NCBI RefSeq assembly: GCF_000828475.1
Contig: NZ_AP014648.1
Location: 1,116,001-1,180,000, forward strand
Length of the DNA: 64,000 nt
Source: Methyloceanibacter caenitepidi
GTDB lineage: Bacteria; Pseudomonadota; Alphaproteobacteria; Rhizobiales; Methyloligellaceae
Reading direction: 5' to 3'
The notes under the pieces: generated by a model
Databases searched by the model: none
Told to the model about the DNA's origin: nothing
What the model saw: only the letters and a program-made list of their open reading frames with translations
In this document: piece by piece, positions 8,771 through 18,524 of the stretch
Layout of the letters: each line of letters opens with the position of its first letter
Position numbering within the stretch: the first letter of the stretch is position 1
Position numbers and translations under genes: made by a program

Positions 8771-9653
8771 GCCCTTCCGTCGCGCCCTCGGCCGTGACGA
8801 TGCCGCGCTCTTTCAAGAACTCCAGATGCGCGAGTACCGACAGCGCCGCAGCCACTTTCAGGTCGGCATCGAGCCCGCCATAGAGCCGGGCCACGATACG
8901 GGGAACCGTGTTCACGCCCTCATCCACACAGGCGAGTATCGTCTGTTCACGCCAAAGGCGGTGAGTCATGTACGCCCTCACGACGCGGCGCGGCGTTGCG
9001 ATGCGCCCGCCATGCCCGGGGAAGAAGACCTTGTCGTGCCGCTGCGCCAGGCGCTGGAGCGAGCCGAGAAAGTCCGACATGCTGCCCTCGGGCGGCGCGA
9101 TGACCGTCGTGTTCCACCCCATCACATGATCGCCGGTGAAGACGGTCCGCTCGCCAATCAGCGCGAAGCACAAATGATCGGGTGCGTGTCCGGGCATATG
9201 CAACACGTCCAGGGCAAAGCCGCGGCTCTTGATGGTGTCGCCGTCCGCGACCGGCCGATCTGGCTTGAACGCGGCGTCGACGAACCCGTCGCCAAGTCCC
9301 GGTGCGACTGCGCCGCGCGTCGTGCCCGTCGGGCCGTAAGCGACGATCTCGCCGCCGAGCCGCTGCTGCAAGGGCTGGGCGCCATCGCAGTGGTCCCGGT
9401 GGCTGTGCGTGACGAGGATATGGCTGACGCGCTGTCCGCGGGTGGCGCGCGCAACAGCGTCGAGATGGGCCTCGTCCGCGGGGCCGGGATCAATGACCGC
9501 GACCTCCTCGGTGCCGACGAGATAGGTGTTCGTGCCGAGAAATGTGTACGGGCCGGGATTGTTGGCGACGATGCGCCGGACGCCGGGGCCGACGTCCTCG
9601 GCCACGCCATAGTCGACATCGGCGTTTCGATTGAATGCGAGCTCGGCTGACAT
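8718..9653 (-). CDS. Metallo-beta-lactamase fold hydrolase (LACTB2-like)
   Basis: This is a 311-residue hydrolase with the dinuclear zinc motif THSHRDHCDG (His83, His85, Asp87, His88). Further metal ligands appear in VLHMPGHAPDH and FTGDHVMGW, and the C-terminal winged-helix-like segment is typical of LACTB2/RNase-type members. The substrate is unknown; family members act on thioesters, RNA or small molecules. Its end overlaps the convergent DUF1499 gene. Confidence 0.88.
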   Translation of the reverse strand: MSAELAFNRNADVDYGVAEDVGPGVRRIVANNPGPYTFLGTNTYLVGTEEVAVIDPGPADEAHLDAVARATRGQRVSHILVTHSHRDHCDGAQPLQQRLGGEIVAYGPTGTTRGAVAPGLGDGFVDAAFKPDRPVADGDTIKSRGFALDVLHMPGHAPDHLCFALIGERTVFTGDHVMGWNTTVIAPPEGSMSDFLGSLQRLAQRHDKVFFPGHGGRIATPRRVVRAYMTHRLWREQTILACVDEGVNTVPRIVARLYGGLDADLKVAAALSVLAHLEFLKERGIVTAEGATEGLSAFYLRAASGSGASSS

Positions 9654-9953
9654 GAATTGGGTACTGATCGATGTTTAGGTGCGAACCAGCGGAGGGCAAC
9701 CGCAGGCGAGCCGGACGATAGCAGAACGGGTCGCGCGCCGCGCCCCCTTATGGGGCCGCCAAGCTCACACCGGTTCGTGCGCAAAATATGACTGAAATCA
9801 GGCCGCACGCGGCCTTCAGTTAGTGGCCGCAGCGCTCATCCAAGAGTCCACCACAGGCAAAGTTTCATCAGCCCATTCTCGCGCACCTACGCCTGAGTAT
9901 GGTACCGTCGACGCGCTCCCACGGGAGCCAAGACGAAAGACGTGGAGGCGTCG
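9654..9953. other. Divergent intergenic region
   Basis: This 300-base stretch separates the metallo-hydrolase from the channel-like gene that opens the DUF3604 cluster. It must contain promoters for both directions. I see no gene, tRNA or clear operator in it; the frames crossing it are shadows. Confidence 0.5.
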
Positions 9954-10760
9954 ATGGTTGGGTTCCGCAGCTATGTGGCGATAGCCGCAAGCGCGATCGC
10001 GTTGGCCTGTCCGGCTGCCGCTCAGGACGGCGGCAACCTCGCGCAAGAAGCGCAGAACCCCATCGCCAATCTGATCTCGGTTCCGTTTCAGAACAATACG
10101 AACTTCAATGTCGGGCCCTACGACTACGACCAGAACATCCTGAACGTCCAGCCGGTGATTCCATTCAAGCTGAACGAGGATTGGAACCTGGTCACGCGCT
10201 GGATCTTGCCGGTCGTGTATCAGCCGGCGGTCTATCAAGGTGACGAGAGCGATTTCGGTCTCGGCAATTTCAATCCGAGCTTTTTCTTCGTCAATCAGGT
10301 CAGCCCGACGCTCATGATCGGCGCCGGCCCGACCTTCCTGTTGCCGACGGCCACGGACAGCAGCCTCGGTCCGGAGAAATGGGGGGCGGGGCCAACGGCG
10401 GCCATCGTATGGACGCCTGGCAAATGGGTGGTCGGTGCGCTCGTCAACAACATCTGGTCATTCGCCGGCGACAACAGCGAACCGGACGTGAACGCCTTCC
10501 TGTTCCAGTATTTCGTGAACTACAACCTCAAGCACGGCTGGTATCTCACCTCCGCGCCGATCCTCACCGCCAATTGGGAGGCGTCCGCCGACGATCAGTG
10601 GACTGTGCCAATCGGTGGCGGTGTGGGCCGCGTGTTCAACATCGGCTCGCAGCCGGTGAACATGTCCTTGCAGGCATACGACAACGTCATCACGCCTGAA
10701 GGCGGTCCGGACTGGCAGGCGCGCTTCCAGATCCAACTGCTTTTCCCAACGGGAGGATAG
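9954..10760 (+). CDS. Outer-membrane channel-like beta-barrel protein
   Basis: A 268-residue secreted protein with a signal peptide ending CPAAAQD. The mature protein is made of alternating polar/aromatic strands (VPFQNNTNFNVGPYDYDQN, NLVTRWILPVVYQP, APILTANWEA) and ends in LLFPTGG. It resembles the neuromedin-U/transporter-like beta-barrel family found in proteobacterial outer membranes. ATG 9954 is preferred over 9942 because the signal peptide starts there. It lies 44 bases ahead of four DUF3604 genes on the same strand, so it may supply their substrate across the outer membrane (inference). Confidence 0.65.
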   Translation: MVGFRSYVAIAASAIALACPAAAQDGGNLAQEAQNPIANLISVPFQNNTNFNVGPYDYDQNILNVQPVIPFKLNEDWNLVTRWILPVVYQPAVYQGDESDFGLGNFNPSFFFVNQVSPTLMIGAGPTFLLPTATDSSLGPEKWGAGPTAAIVWTPGKWVVGALVNNIWSFAGDNSEPDVNAFLFQYFVNYNLKHGWYLTSAPILTANWEASADDQWTVPIGGGVGRVFNIGSQPVNMSLQAYDNVITPEGGPDWQARFQIQLLFPTGG

Positions 10761-10804
10761 ACCGACCCAATAAGAAGTGCGTCCGCATATCTGAGGAGGA
10801 GATC

Positions 10805-12739
10805 ATGAAGTCACACGCGTCACTGATCACGTGCGGGCTCGCACTGTCCGCGGGGTTCTTCTTTGCAGGGTCGGCTGCCGCCGAGCAAGACTCGGTTACG
10901 AAGGAAGTCATCCAACTCCCGACCAAGGAAGGAGTGGCTGAGATCACGCCGCCTCAGTTCTCCCCCTACGCGGGCCGCAACTTTCCCACCAAGGTCTATT
11001 GGGGCGACACCCATTTGCACACCGCGGTCTCCGTAGATGCCGGTACGATGAACCGCATCGGCCAGGAAGACGCCTTTCGCTTTGCGCGCGGGGAGGAGAT
11101 CACAACCACCCACGGGCTGCGCGCGAAGCTATCCCGTCCGCTCGATTTTCTCGTCATCTCGGATCACGCCGAGATGTACGGGCTGATGCCGCAGCTCTTG
11201 AGCGGCGATCAGGAGATCCTGTCCACGGAGCCTGGCAAGCGGTGGTATGACGCCCTCACCAAAGGTGACAATCAGAAGAAGTTCGATACGGCGATGGAAA
11301 TCGTCGTGTCGCTGTCGGGCGACGAGCCGCCGATCAAGAGCGACGCGGCGGTGAAGAACGCATGGCAGAACTACACGGCGCTCGCCGACAAATACAACGA
11401 GCCAGGCAGGTTCACGGCGCTGATCGGCTATGAGTGGACCGCCATCGGCGGTTTCAACCTACACCGCAATGTGATCTTCCGCGGCGATGCCAGCGTCGCG
11501 AACCGCACCGTTCCGCTCTCGCAATATGACAGCCAGAACCCTGAGGACCTCTGGAAGCATCTTGCCGCGCTCGAGGACAAAATCGGCGCCGAGGTTCTGG
11601 CGATTCCGCACAACGGCAATCTGTCGAACGGGCGGATGTTCACCGTGGAGACATTCGACGGTCAGCCGCTAACGAAAGAGCTCGCAGCCATGCGGGCCCA
11701 ATACGAGCCGCTGGTCGAGGTCACGCAGATCAAGGGCGACGGCGAAACGCACCCCTTCCTGTCGCCGAACGACGAATTCGCGGACTACGAATCCTGGGAC
11801 AAGTCCAACCTCAACGGCACCGAGGCGAAGACGAAGGACATGCTGCAATGGGAGTATGCCCGCGAAGCCTTGAAGAACGGGCTGAAGCTCGAGGACAAGC
11901 TTGGCGTCAATCCCTACAAGTTCGGCATGATCGGCTCGACGGACTCGCATACGTCGATGGCGGCGGTCGAGGAGGAGAACTTCTTCGGCAAGCATTCCGG
12001 CGTCGAGCCCGAGCCCCATCGGTGGGAGCATGTCGTGATCGAAGCGCCCGATCCCGAATTCACGATCAAGGGCTGGCAGCAGGCCGCCGGCGGCTATGCA
12101 GGCATCTGGGCGACTGAGAATACGCGCGAGGCGATCTTCGATGCCATGAAGCGCAAAGAGACGTACGCGACCACGGGCCCGCGAATGACTGTGCGGTTCT
12201 TCGGCGGTTGGGACTTCGATGATGCCGACGCCAAGACGCGGCTTCCGGCGTCCGCGGGCTATGCCAAAGGCGTACCCATGGGCGGCGATCTCAGCGCGGC
12301 GCCGGAGGGCAAGGCGCCCACCTTCTTGGTTGCGGCGGCGAAGGATCCCTATAGCGGCAATCTCGATCGCATCCAGATCGTCAAAGGCTGGATGAATGCG
12401 GACGGGGAGACCGAGGAAAAAGTCTACGACGTCGTATGGAGCGACGATCGTAAGCCGGGCCCGGACGGTAAGCTGCCGCCCGTGGGCAATACGGTGGATG
12501 TCGAAAACGCCACCTGGAGCAACTCCATCGGCGAGCCCGAGATGATCACGGTGTGGACGGATCCGGATTTCGATCCGGACCAGCGGGCGTTCTACTACGC
12601 GCGCGTCATCGAGATCCCGACACCGCGCTGGACGGCCTACGAGGCCAAGCGCTTCAACGTCGAGATGACCGGCGACGTGCCGATGACGACCCAAGAACGC
12701 GCCTACACGTCGCCCATCTGGTACACGCCGCGAGGATAG
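10805..12739 (+). CDS. Secreted DUF3604 PHP-like metal hydrolase, paralog 1
   Basis: DUF3604 proteins are relatives of the PHP phosphoesterase superfamily with no established substrate. This 644-residue copy has a signal peptide (residues 1-26) and the metal motifs YWGDTHLHTAVSVDAG (His70, His72), VISDHAEMYG (Asp120, His121), NLHRNVIF, AIPHNGNLSNG and GSTDSHTS. It closes with the shared YTSPIWYTPRG. The start has a strong GAGGAGGA 3-4 bases before the ATG. The mature enzyme is predicted to act in the periplasm. It is the first of four tandem paralogs. Confidence 0.88.
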   Translation: MKSHASLITCGLALSAGFFFAGSAAAEQDSVTKEVIQLPTKEGVAEITPPQFSPYAGRNFPTKVYWGDTHLHTAVSVDAGTMNRIGQEDAFRFARGEEITTTHGLRAKLSRPLDFLVISDHAEMYGLMPQLLSGDQEILSTEPGKRWYDALTKGDNQKKFDTAMEIVVSLSGDEPPIKSDAAVKNAWQNYTALADKYNEPGRFTALIGYEWTAIGGFNLHRNVIFRGDASVANRTVPLSQYDSQNPEDLWKHLAALEDKIGAEVLAIPHNGNLSNGRMFTVETFDGQPLTKELAAMRAQYEPLVEVTQIKGDGETHPFLSPNDEFADYESWDKSNLNGTEAKTKDMLQWEYAREALKNGLKLEDKLGVNPYKFGMIGSTDSHTSMAAVEEENFFGKHSGVEPEPHRWEHVVIEAPDPEFTIKGWQQAAGGYAGIWATENTREAIFDAMKRKETYATTGPRMTVRFFGGWDFDDADAKTRLPASAGYAKGVPMGGDLSAAPEGKAPTFLVAAAKDPYSGNLDRIQIVKGWMNADGETEEKVYDVVWSDDRKPGPDGKLPPVGNTVDVENATWSNSIGEPEMITVWTDPDFDPDQRAFYYARVIEIPTPRWTAYEAKRFNVEMTGDVPMTTQERAYTSPIWYTPRG

Positions 12740-12759
12740 CAATCGAACGGAGCTCGCCC

Positions 12760-14580
12760 ATGTTACGACTAGTCATCGCCACCTCAATCCTCGCGGTCAC
12801 TGCAGCAGGTGCTGCGACGGCGCAGGAGATCAAGCCCAACCCGTTGCGCGACGCCTATTTTGGCAATCTGCACGTCCATACCGGTTGGTCGTTCGATGCG
12901 TATATCAACGACTCCATCACCACGCCGGACTCCGCCTATCGCTGGGCCAAGGGCGAAGCGATCTCGGCGGGCGAGGGACTTCCCGATCTGCAGATTCTGC
13001 GTCCGCTCGACTGGTATGCGGTGTCCGACCATTCCGAATATATCGGTGTGCTCCCGCTGATGGAGGACAAATCCAATCCGCTAAGTCAGCATCCTCTGGC
13101 GGCGGACATTACCGGTGGCGACCCGGAAGCGGCCTTCGCAGCCTATGGCAAGCTCTCTGACACGATCTACGAGCACCACCCCGATGAGGAACTGAATGAC
13201 CCGAAGATCCGTCGTACGGTGTGGGCAGAAATCGTGAAGACCGCCGACGAGCACTACAAGCCGGGCACTTTCACGACCTTCCCGGCCTTTGAGTGGACCT
13301 CGGCGCCGGACTGGCGAAATTTGCACCGCGTCGTCCTCTTCAGGGATTCCACGCATGTTCCGGATATGGCCCTTTCGGCCATGGATACGGACGTTCCCGC
13401 CGAGTTGTGGAAATGGATGGAGCTTCAGCGCGAGAGCGGGGCGCAGCTGCTCGCCGTTCCCCACAACGGCAATGCCAGCGACGGCATGATGTTTCCGGTT
13501 GGTCAAGCCTATGGAGACGTCAACGTCGATGGCGACTACGCGGCCGCTCGCATGCGCAACGAGCCTCTCTTCGAGCTAACCCAAATCAAGGGCACGTCGG
13601 AAGTCTACCCGCCGATGAGTCCGAACGACGAGTTCGCCGACTTTGAGATCTGGGATTACACGCTCTCGCCGGATGCGGTACCCCCTGAGCATAGGCTCGG
13701 CGGCTACGCGCGAGAGGCCATCATACGGGGGCTCAAATATCAGCAGGAAGGTCGCGGCAATCCCTTCAAATATGGCTTCATCGGAGATTCCGACACGCAC
13801 AACGCCGCGGCATCGATCGAGGAAAACAACTACACGGGCAAGTTCGGCTTCGAGCTCGATCCACGTCACCGGCTCGAAGGGCCTCCGGGTGTTCCCGAGT
13901 CCGCGATTGAGCAGGTGCGGCGCTTCAGTTCCGGCGGCGTGGCCGGTGTATGGGCCGAGTCCAATACCCGCGAGGCTTTGTTCGACGCCATGGTGCGCAA
14001 GGAGACATTCGCCACGTCCGGCCCGCGCCTGAAGGTACGCCTCTTCGGCGGTTACGCGTATCCCGAGGACGTGATGGACAGGAGCCAGTGGCTGCAGACG
14101 GCCTATGACGGCGGCGTGCCGATGGGTGGCGATCTCGGAGCTGCCCCCGAGGGGCGCGCGCCGACCTTGCTTGTTGCGGCGACGAAGGAGCCCGATGGCG
14201 CGAACCTCGACCGTATCCAAATCGTCAAGGGCTGGATCGAGAACGGCGAACAGAAGGAGCGCATCTACGACATCGCGCTTTCGGACGGCCGCAAGCCCGA
14301 CAGCTCCGGCGCGATCAAGCCGGTGGGCAACACGGTCGACGTCGCGACCGCCAGCTACACCAACGACATCGGCGCCACTGAGTTGATGGCGAACTGGACA
14401 GACCCCGACTTCGATCCCGCGGTGCCCGCCGTGTATTACGCTCGCGTCTTGCAGATCCCAACGCCGCGGTGGTCGACATTTGACGCAGCTAAACTAGGTG
14501 TCGAGGTGCCGAAAGGCCTGCCCACGTCGATTCAGGAACGCGCCTGGACGTCACCCATCTGGTACACGCCGTCGTCCTAA
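12760..14580 (+). CDS. Secreted DUF3604 PHP-like metal hydrolase, paralog 2
   Basis: This 606-residue copy starts at the ATG at 12760, where a signal peptide (ending TAAGAATAQ) begins. The frame is open far upstream but that part shadows paralog 1. It lacks the roughly 30-residue spacer the other copies have between the signal peptide and the first motif. The motifs diverge most here: FGNLHVHTGWSFDA (His38, His40), AVSDHSEYIG, NLHRVVLF, AVPHNGNASDG and GDSDTHNA. The C-terminus is TSPIWYTPSS. It is separated from paralog 1 by 20 bases. Confidence 0.87.
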   Translation: MLRLVIATSILAVTAAGAATAQEIKPNPLRDAYFGNLHVHTGWSFDAYINDSITTPDSAYRWAKGEAISAGEGLPDLQILRPLDWYAVSDHSEYIGVLPLMEDKSNPLSQHPLAADITGGDPEAAFAAYGKLSDTIYEHHPDEELNDPKIRRTVWAEIVKTADEHYKPGTFTTFPAFEWTSAPDWRNLHRVVLFRDSTHVPDMALSAMDTDVPAELWKWMELQRESGAQLLAVPHNGNASDGMMFPVGQAYGDVNVDGDYAAARMRNEPLFELTQIKGTSEVYPPMSPNDEFADFEIWDYTLSPDAVPPEHRLGGYAREAIIRGLKYQQEGRGNPFKYGFIGDSDTHNAAASIEENNYTGKFGFELDPRHRLEGPPGVPESAIEQVRRFSSGGVAGVWAESNTREALFDAMVRKETFATSGPRLKVRLFGGYAYPEDVMDRSQWLQTAYDGGVPMGGDLGAAPEGRAPTLLVAATKEPDGANLDRIQIVKGWIENGEQKERIYDIALSDGRKPDSSGAIKPVGNTVDVATASYTNDIGATELMANWTDPDFDPAVPAVYYARVLQIPTPRWSTFDAAKLGVEVPKGLPTSIQERAWTSPIWYTPSS

Positions 14581-14601
14581 AGGAAGGAAAAGGAGAGAGT
14601 G

Positions 14602-16524
14602 ATGAATGCCCACACTTCGCCGTTTCTAGTTTCTGCTATCGCTGCGTCGGCGTGGGTCCTGCTTCCCGCCATCGCGCCCGCGCAGGATATTGCGGTCACC
14701 AAAGAAGACATCAGCGTCGGCAAGAAGCAATATTCGCCCTATCTCCACCAAAGTTATCCCAATCGCGTTTTCTGGGGCGATACCCATCTCCACACGTCCT
14801 ATTCGACCGATGCCGGCATGGTGGGCAACACGCTTGGACCGGAGGAGGCCTTGCGCTTCGCCAGAGGCGAACAGGTCATTTCGTCGACCGGGGTGCCGGC
14901 CCGCCTGATCAGGCCGCTCGATTTTCTTGTTGTGGCAGACCACTCCGAGAATTTGGGCCTCGCGCCAATGATCGAGGAATCCAATCCGGAGCTGCTGAAA
15001 GACCCGATGGGCAAGAAATACCACGACCTGGTGAAGTCGGGAAAAGGTTGGGAGGCCTACCAGCTATGGAAGAAGAGCGGTGCGGAAAGAAAAGATTCCA
15101 TGCCCAATCCGGCGCTGCAGCGCACGGCTTGGGACGAGATCATCGACGCGGTGGACCAGTATAATCAGCCCGGCGTGTTCACCGCCTTTCACGGCTTCGA
15201 ATGGACCTCGACGCCGGATCTCCGCAACCTGCATCGCAACGTCATCTTCCGGGACGACGCGAAAGCGGCCAGGCAGGTCCTGCCGTTCAGCTTTTTCGAC
15301 TCGGCCGATCCAGAAGATCTCTGGGATTACATGGAGGCTTACGAGAAAAAGACTGGAGGCCGAGCCCTTGCCATCCCACATGGCGGTAATCTGTCCCAAG
15401 GCTTGATGTTTGCGGTAGAGACCATGTCCGGCCAGCCGATCGACGCCGCCTATGCCAAGCGGCGGATGCATTGGGAGCCGATCTACGAGGTCACGCAGAT
15501 GAAGGGCGATGGCGAGGCCCATCCCCTGCTGTCACCCACTGACGAGTTTGCGGACTACTACCAATGGGACAAGGGTGACTTCGGTCTCAATCCCAAGGAA
15601 CCGCAAATGCTGCCGCACGAATACGCCCGCAGCGCACTCAGGATTGGCCTGGAGCAGCAAGCCAGACTCGGAGTCAACCCATTCAAGTTCGGCATGATTG
15701 GTTCGACCGACAGCCACACCTCACTCGCCACCACGCGCGAAGAAAACTATTTCGGCAAGTTTGCAGGCGCCGAGCCGGGGACCGAAGCCCGGTTCGATGA
15801 CCTGGTCTCGCAGGACCTCCGGGAGGACGGAGACGGGAGCCTGAACGTCTATCACTGGGAATCTCTCGCGTCCGGGCTTGCCGGTGTATGGGCCACGGAA
15901 AACACGCGCGAGGCGATCTGGGACGCCATGGCGCGAAAGGAAGTCTATGCGACGACCGGCACCAGGATGCTCGTTCGGGTCTTCGCCGGCTGGGATTTCG
16001 AGCCTGAAGAGGTCCAACGCCCTGACTTTGCACCGCAGGGATACCAGCGAGGCGTGCCCATGGGCGGCGGCCTAACGGGTGCACCGGAAGGCGTCTCGCC
16101 CAAGTTCATGGTGCGTGCCCTGCGCGACGCTGACGGCGCCAACCTCGACCGCATCCAGATCATCAAGGGCTGGGTCGATGCTGACGGCAAGTCGCGCGAA
16201 CGCGTCTTTGACATAGCCGTATCTGGCGGCCGCAAGATCGACGAGGACGGACGTTGCAAGACGCCGGTTGGCGATACGGTTGACGTGCCGAATGCGTCCT
16301 ACACCAACACTATCGGCGACGCGGTCCTGGCCGGCTACTGGGAAGACCCGACCTTCGATCCGACACAGCGCGCCTTCTACTATGTGCGCGTGCTCGAGAT
16401 CCCGACGCCGAGCTGGATCGCCTACGACGAAAAGATATTTGGAACACATGCGCCGGACCGGGCGCTCCGAAAGCAGCAAGAGCGCGCTTACACCTCGCCC
16501 ATCTGGTACTCGCCGTCGTCCTAA
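14602..16524 (+). CDS. Secreted DUF3604 PHP-like metal hydrolase, paralog 3
   Basis: A 640-residue copy with signal peptide (ending AIAPAQD). Motifs are FWGDTHLHTSYSTDAG, VVADHSENLG, NLHRNVIF, AIPHGGNLSQG and GSTDSHTS. A GTG lies one codon upstream at 14599; the ATG at 14602, spaced from AGGAGAG, is preferred. The Asn of HNGN is Gly here, a difference that may affect the active site. The sequence around its own stop is nearly the same as that around the stop of paralog 2, consistent with tandem duplication. Confidence 0.87.
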   Translation: MNAHTSPFLVSAIAASAWVLLPAIAPAQDIAVTKEDISVGKKQYSPYLHQSYPNRVFWGDTHLHTSYSTDAGMVGNTLGPEEALRFARGEQVISSTGVPARLIRPLDFLVVADHSENLGLAPMIEESNPELLKDPMGKKYHDLVKSGKGWEAYQLWKKSGAERKDSMPNPALQRTAWDEIIDAVDQYNQPGVFTAFHGFEWTSTPDLRNLHRNVIFRDDAKAARQVLPFSFFDSADPEDLWDYMEAYEKKTGGRALAIPHGGNLSQGLMFAVETMSGQPIDAAYAKRRMHWEPIYEVTQMKGDGEAHPLLSPTDEFADYYQWDKGDFGLNPKEPQMLPHEYARSALRIGLEQQARLGVNPFKFGMIGSTDSHTSLATTREENYFGKFAGAEPGTEARFDDLVSQDLREDGDGSLNVYHWESLASGLAGVWATENTREAIWDAMARKEVYATTGTRMLVRVFAGWDFEPEEVQRPDFAPQGYQRGVPMGGGLTGAPEGVSPKFMVRALRDADGANLDRIQIIKGWVDADGKSRERVFDIAVSGGRKIDEDGRCKTPVGDTVDVPNASYTNTIGDAVLAGYWEDPTFDPTQRAFYYVRVLEIPTPSWIAYDEKIFGTHAPDRALRKQQERAYTSPIWYSPSS

Positions 16525-16538
16525 AGGAAGGAAAAGCC

Positions 16539-18479
16539 ATGGCTGTTCGCTTCGCATCGCCTCTGATTGCCGCAACCGCGGCAACAGTCCTTGTCCTTCC
16601 GTCTGCGGCCCAAGCGCCGCAAAGCGTGACCACGGACGGGGGGACCATCGACCGCGCCGAGGTCGAGCGGTTCTTCAATCAGCCGGGCTACTCGCCCTAC
16701 GCCGGGCGGAGTTTCCCTACCCGGCCGCTATGGGGCGAGATCCATCTTCATACGTCATGGTCACCGGATGCGATCGCCGCTGGGACGCGGGTTGGGCCGG
16801 ATGAGGCGCTGCAATACGCCAAGGGCGCGGAAATCACCTCCAGCACCGGTCAAAAGGTGAAGCTGTCACGTCCCTACGACTTCATGATGGTCGCGGATCA
16901 TTCGGATGCGCTCGGCGTGATGAGCGGCGTCCTCGAAGGTGACCCGTCGCTGCTCGCCGATCCCAAGCTGAAGGAATGGCACGACGGCATGAACGCGGGC
17001 GGCGAGAAGGCGAGCGCGGTGGTGATGGAGATGATCACGCTCCAGAGTCAGGGCAAACTGCCCAAGGCCGTGACGGACCCGAACGTCCAGTTCGACATGT
17101 GGCACAACATGACCGAGATCGTGGAGAGCCACAACGAGCCGGGCAGGTTCACCGCGTTGATCGGCTACGAATGGACCTCTAATTATGGCGGCGGCAACAA
17201 CCTGCACCGTAATGTCGTGTACCGCGACGGTAAGACGAAAGCCGATCAGGTCCGTCCACTGACGACCTTCGACACCGAGATTCCGAACGAACTTTGGGAC
17301 TGGATGTCAATGTACGAGGAGAAGACCGGCGGCCGGGTGCTGGCAGTTCCGCACAACGGCAACCTCTCAAACGGGCTGATGTTCGCGACGGAGACACCGG
17401 ACGGCAAGCCGATCGACGCGAAATGGGCCGAGGAGCGCGCGCGCTGGGAACCTCTCTACGAGGTCACGCAGAGCAAGGGCACCTCCGAGCAGCATCCGAA
17501 GCTCGCGCCCGCCGACGAATTCGCCAACTTCGAGATTTGGGACAAATACAATCTCGCCGGAGTGCCCAAGAAGCCGGGCGAGATCGAGTACGAGTATGCG
17601 CGCCAAGCGCTGAAGCGCGGCCTTAAACTCGAGCCCGAGCTCGGCACCAACCCCTTCAAGTTCGGCCTGCTCGGTTCGACCGACGACCATACCGGCGTCT
17701 CCTCGGCCGAGGAGAACAACTTCTTCGGCAAGTTCCCGGCGAGCGAACCGTCGCCTGAGCGGTCCACCGGCAACGCCTTCGACTTCGACGGCAACACGGT
17801 GAAGGATTGGCAGCTTGGCGCCTCGGGCCTAACCGCTGTTTGGGCACCTGAGAACACGCGCGCGTCTATCTGGGATGCGATGAAACGCAAAGAGGTCTAC
17901 GGCACGACCGGCTCGCGGATTTTCGTCCGCTTCTTCGGCGGTTGGGACTTCGAGAAGGACGATGCAGAGCGCCGCGATCCGGGCACGGTCGGATACGGCA
18001 AGGGCGTGCCCATGGGCGGCGACCTCCCGCCGGCGCCTGAAGGCAGCGGTGCACCGACATTTCTTGTCGCAGCATTGAAGGACCCGATTTCCGGCAATCT
18101 CGATCGCATTCAGATCGTCAAGGGATGGGTCGATGCGAATGGAGAGATGCAGGAAAAGATTTACGACGTCGTGTGGGCAGGTGACCGGAAGCCTGGCGAA
18201 GACGGCAAGGTGCCGTTGGTCGGCAGCACGGTCGATGTCGAGAAGGCGACCTGGACGAACACGATCGGCGCGCCGGAGCTGATAACGGTGTGGCAGGACC
18301 CGGACTTCGATCCCTCGCTGAGGGCCTTCTACTATGCCCGCGTCCTTGAAATCCCGACGCCACGTTGGACGGCCTTCGACGCCGCCTATTTCAAAGACGC
18401 AAAGTTCGATGCCGACACGCCGATGACGGTCACCGAACGTGCCTACACCTCGCCCATCTGGTACACGCCGCAGGGTTAG
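16539..18479 (+). CDS. Secreted DUF3604 PHP-like metal hydrolase, paralog 4
   Basis: A 646-residue copy with signal peptide (ending LPSAAQA). Motifs are LWGEIHLHTSWSPDA, MVADHSDALG, NLHRNVVY, AVPHNGNLSNG and GSTDDHTG. The Asp after WG is Glu and the Ser in DSH is Asp, so the metal environment differs from copies 1-3. The start lies 14 bases after the paralog 3 stop with an AAGGAAGG ribosome site. It is followed by the parvulin and HupE/UreJ genes, which complete the cluster. Confidence 0.87.
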   Translation: MAVRFASPLIAATAATVLVLPSAAQAPQSVTTDGGTIDRAEVERFFNQPGYSPYAGRSFPTRPLWGEIHLHTSWSPDAIAAGTRVGPDEALQYAKGAEITSSTGQKVKLSRPYDFMMVADHSDALGVMSGVLEGDPSLLADPKLKEWHDGMNAGGEKASAVVMEMITLQSQGKLPKAVTDPNVQFDMWHNMTEIVESHNEPGRFTALIGYEWTSNYGGGNNLHRNVVYRDGKTKADQVRPLTTFDTEIPNELWDWMSMYEEKTGGRVLAVPHNGNLSNGLMFATETPDGKPIDAKWAEERARWEPLYEVTQSKGTSEQHPKLAPADEFANFEIWDKYNLAGVPKKPGEIEYEYARQALKRGLKLEPELGTNPFKFGLLGSTDDHTGVSSAEENNFFGKFPASEPSPERSTGNAFDFDGNTVKDWQLGASGLTAVWAPENTRASIWDAMKRKEVYGTTGSRIFVRFFGGWDFEKDDAERRDPGTVGYGKGVPMGGDLPPAPEGSGAPTFLVAALKDPISGNLDRIQIVKGWVDANGEMQEKIYDVVWAGDRKPGEDGKVPLVGSTVDVEKATWTNTIGAPELITVWQDPDFDPSLRAFYYARVLEIPTPRWTAFDAAYFKDAKFDADTPMTVTERAYTSPIWYTPQG

Positions 18480-18524
18480 CGAGATTCGCGTGACGCATTC
18501 GGCCATGGACGCACGGGGACCTGC

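Noticed and set aside
11669..12742. A 357-codon minus-strand frame opposite DUF3604 paralog 1
   Set aside because: Shadow frame; similar frames occur opposite the other paralogs because of shared sequence.
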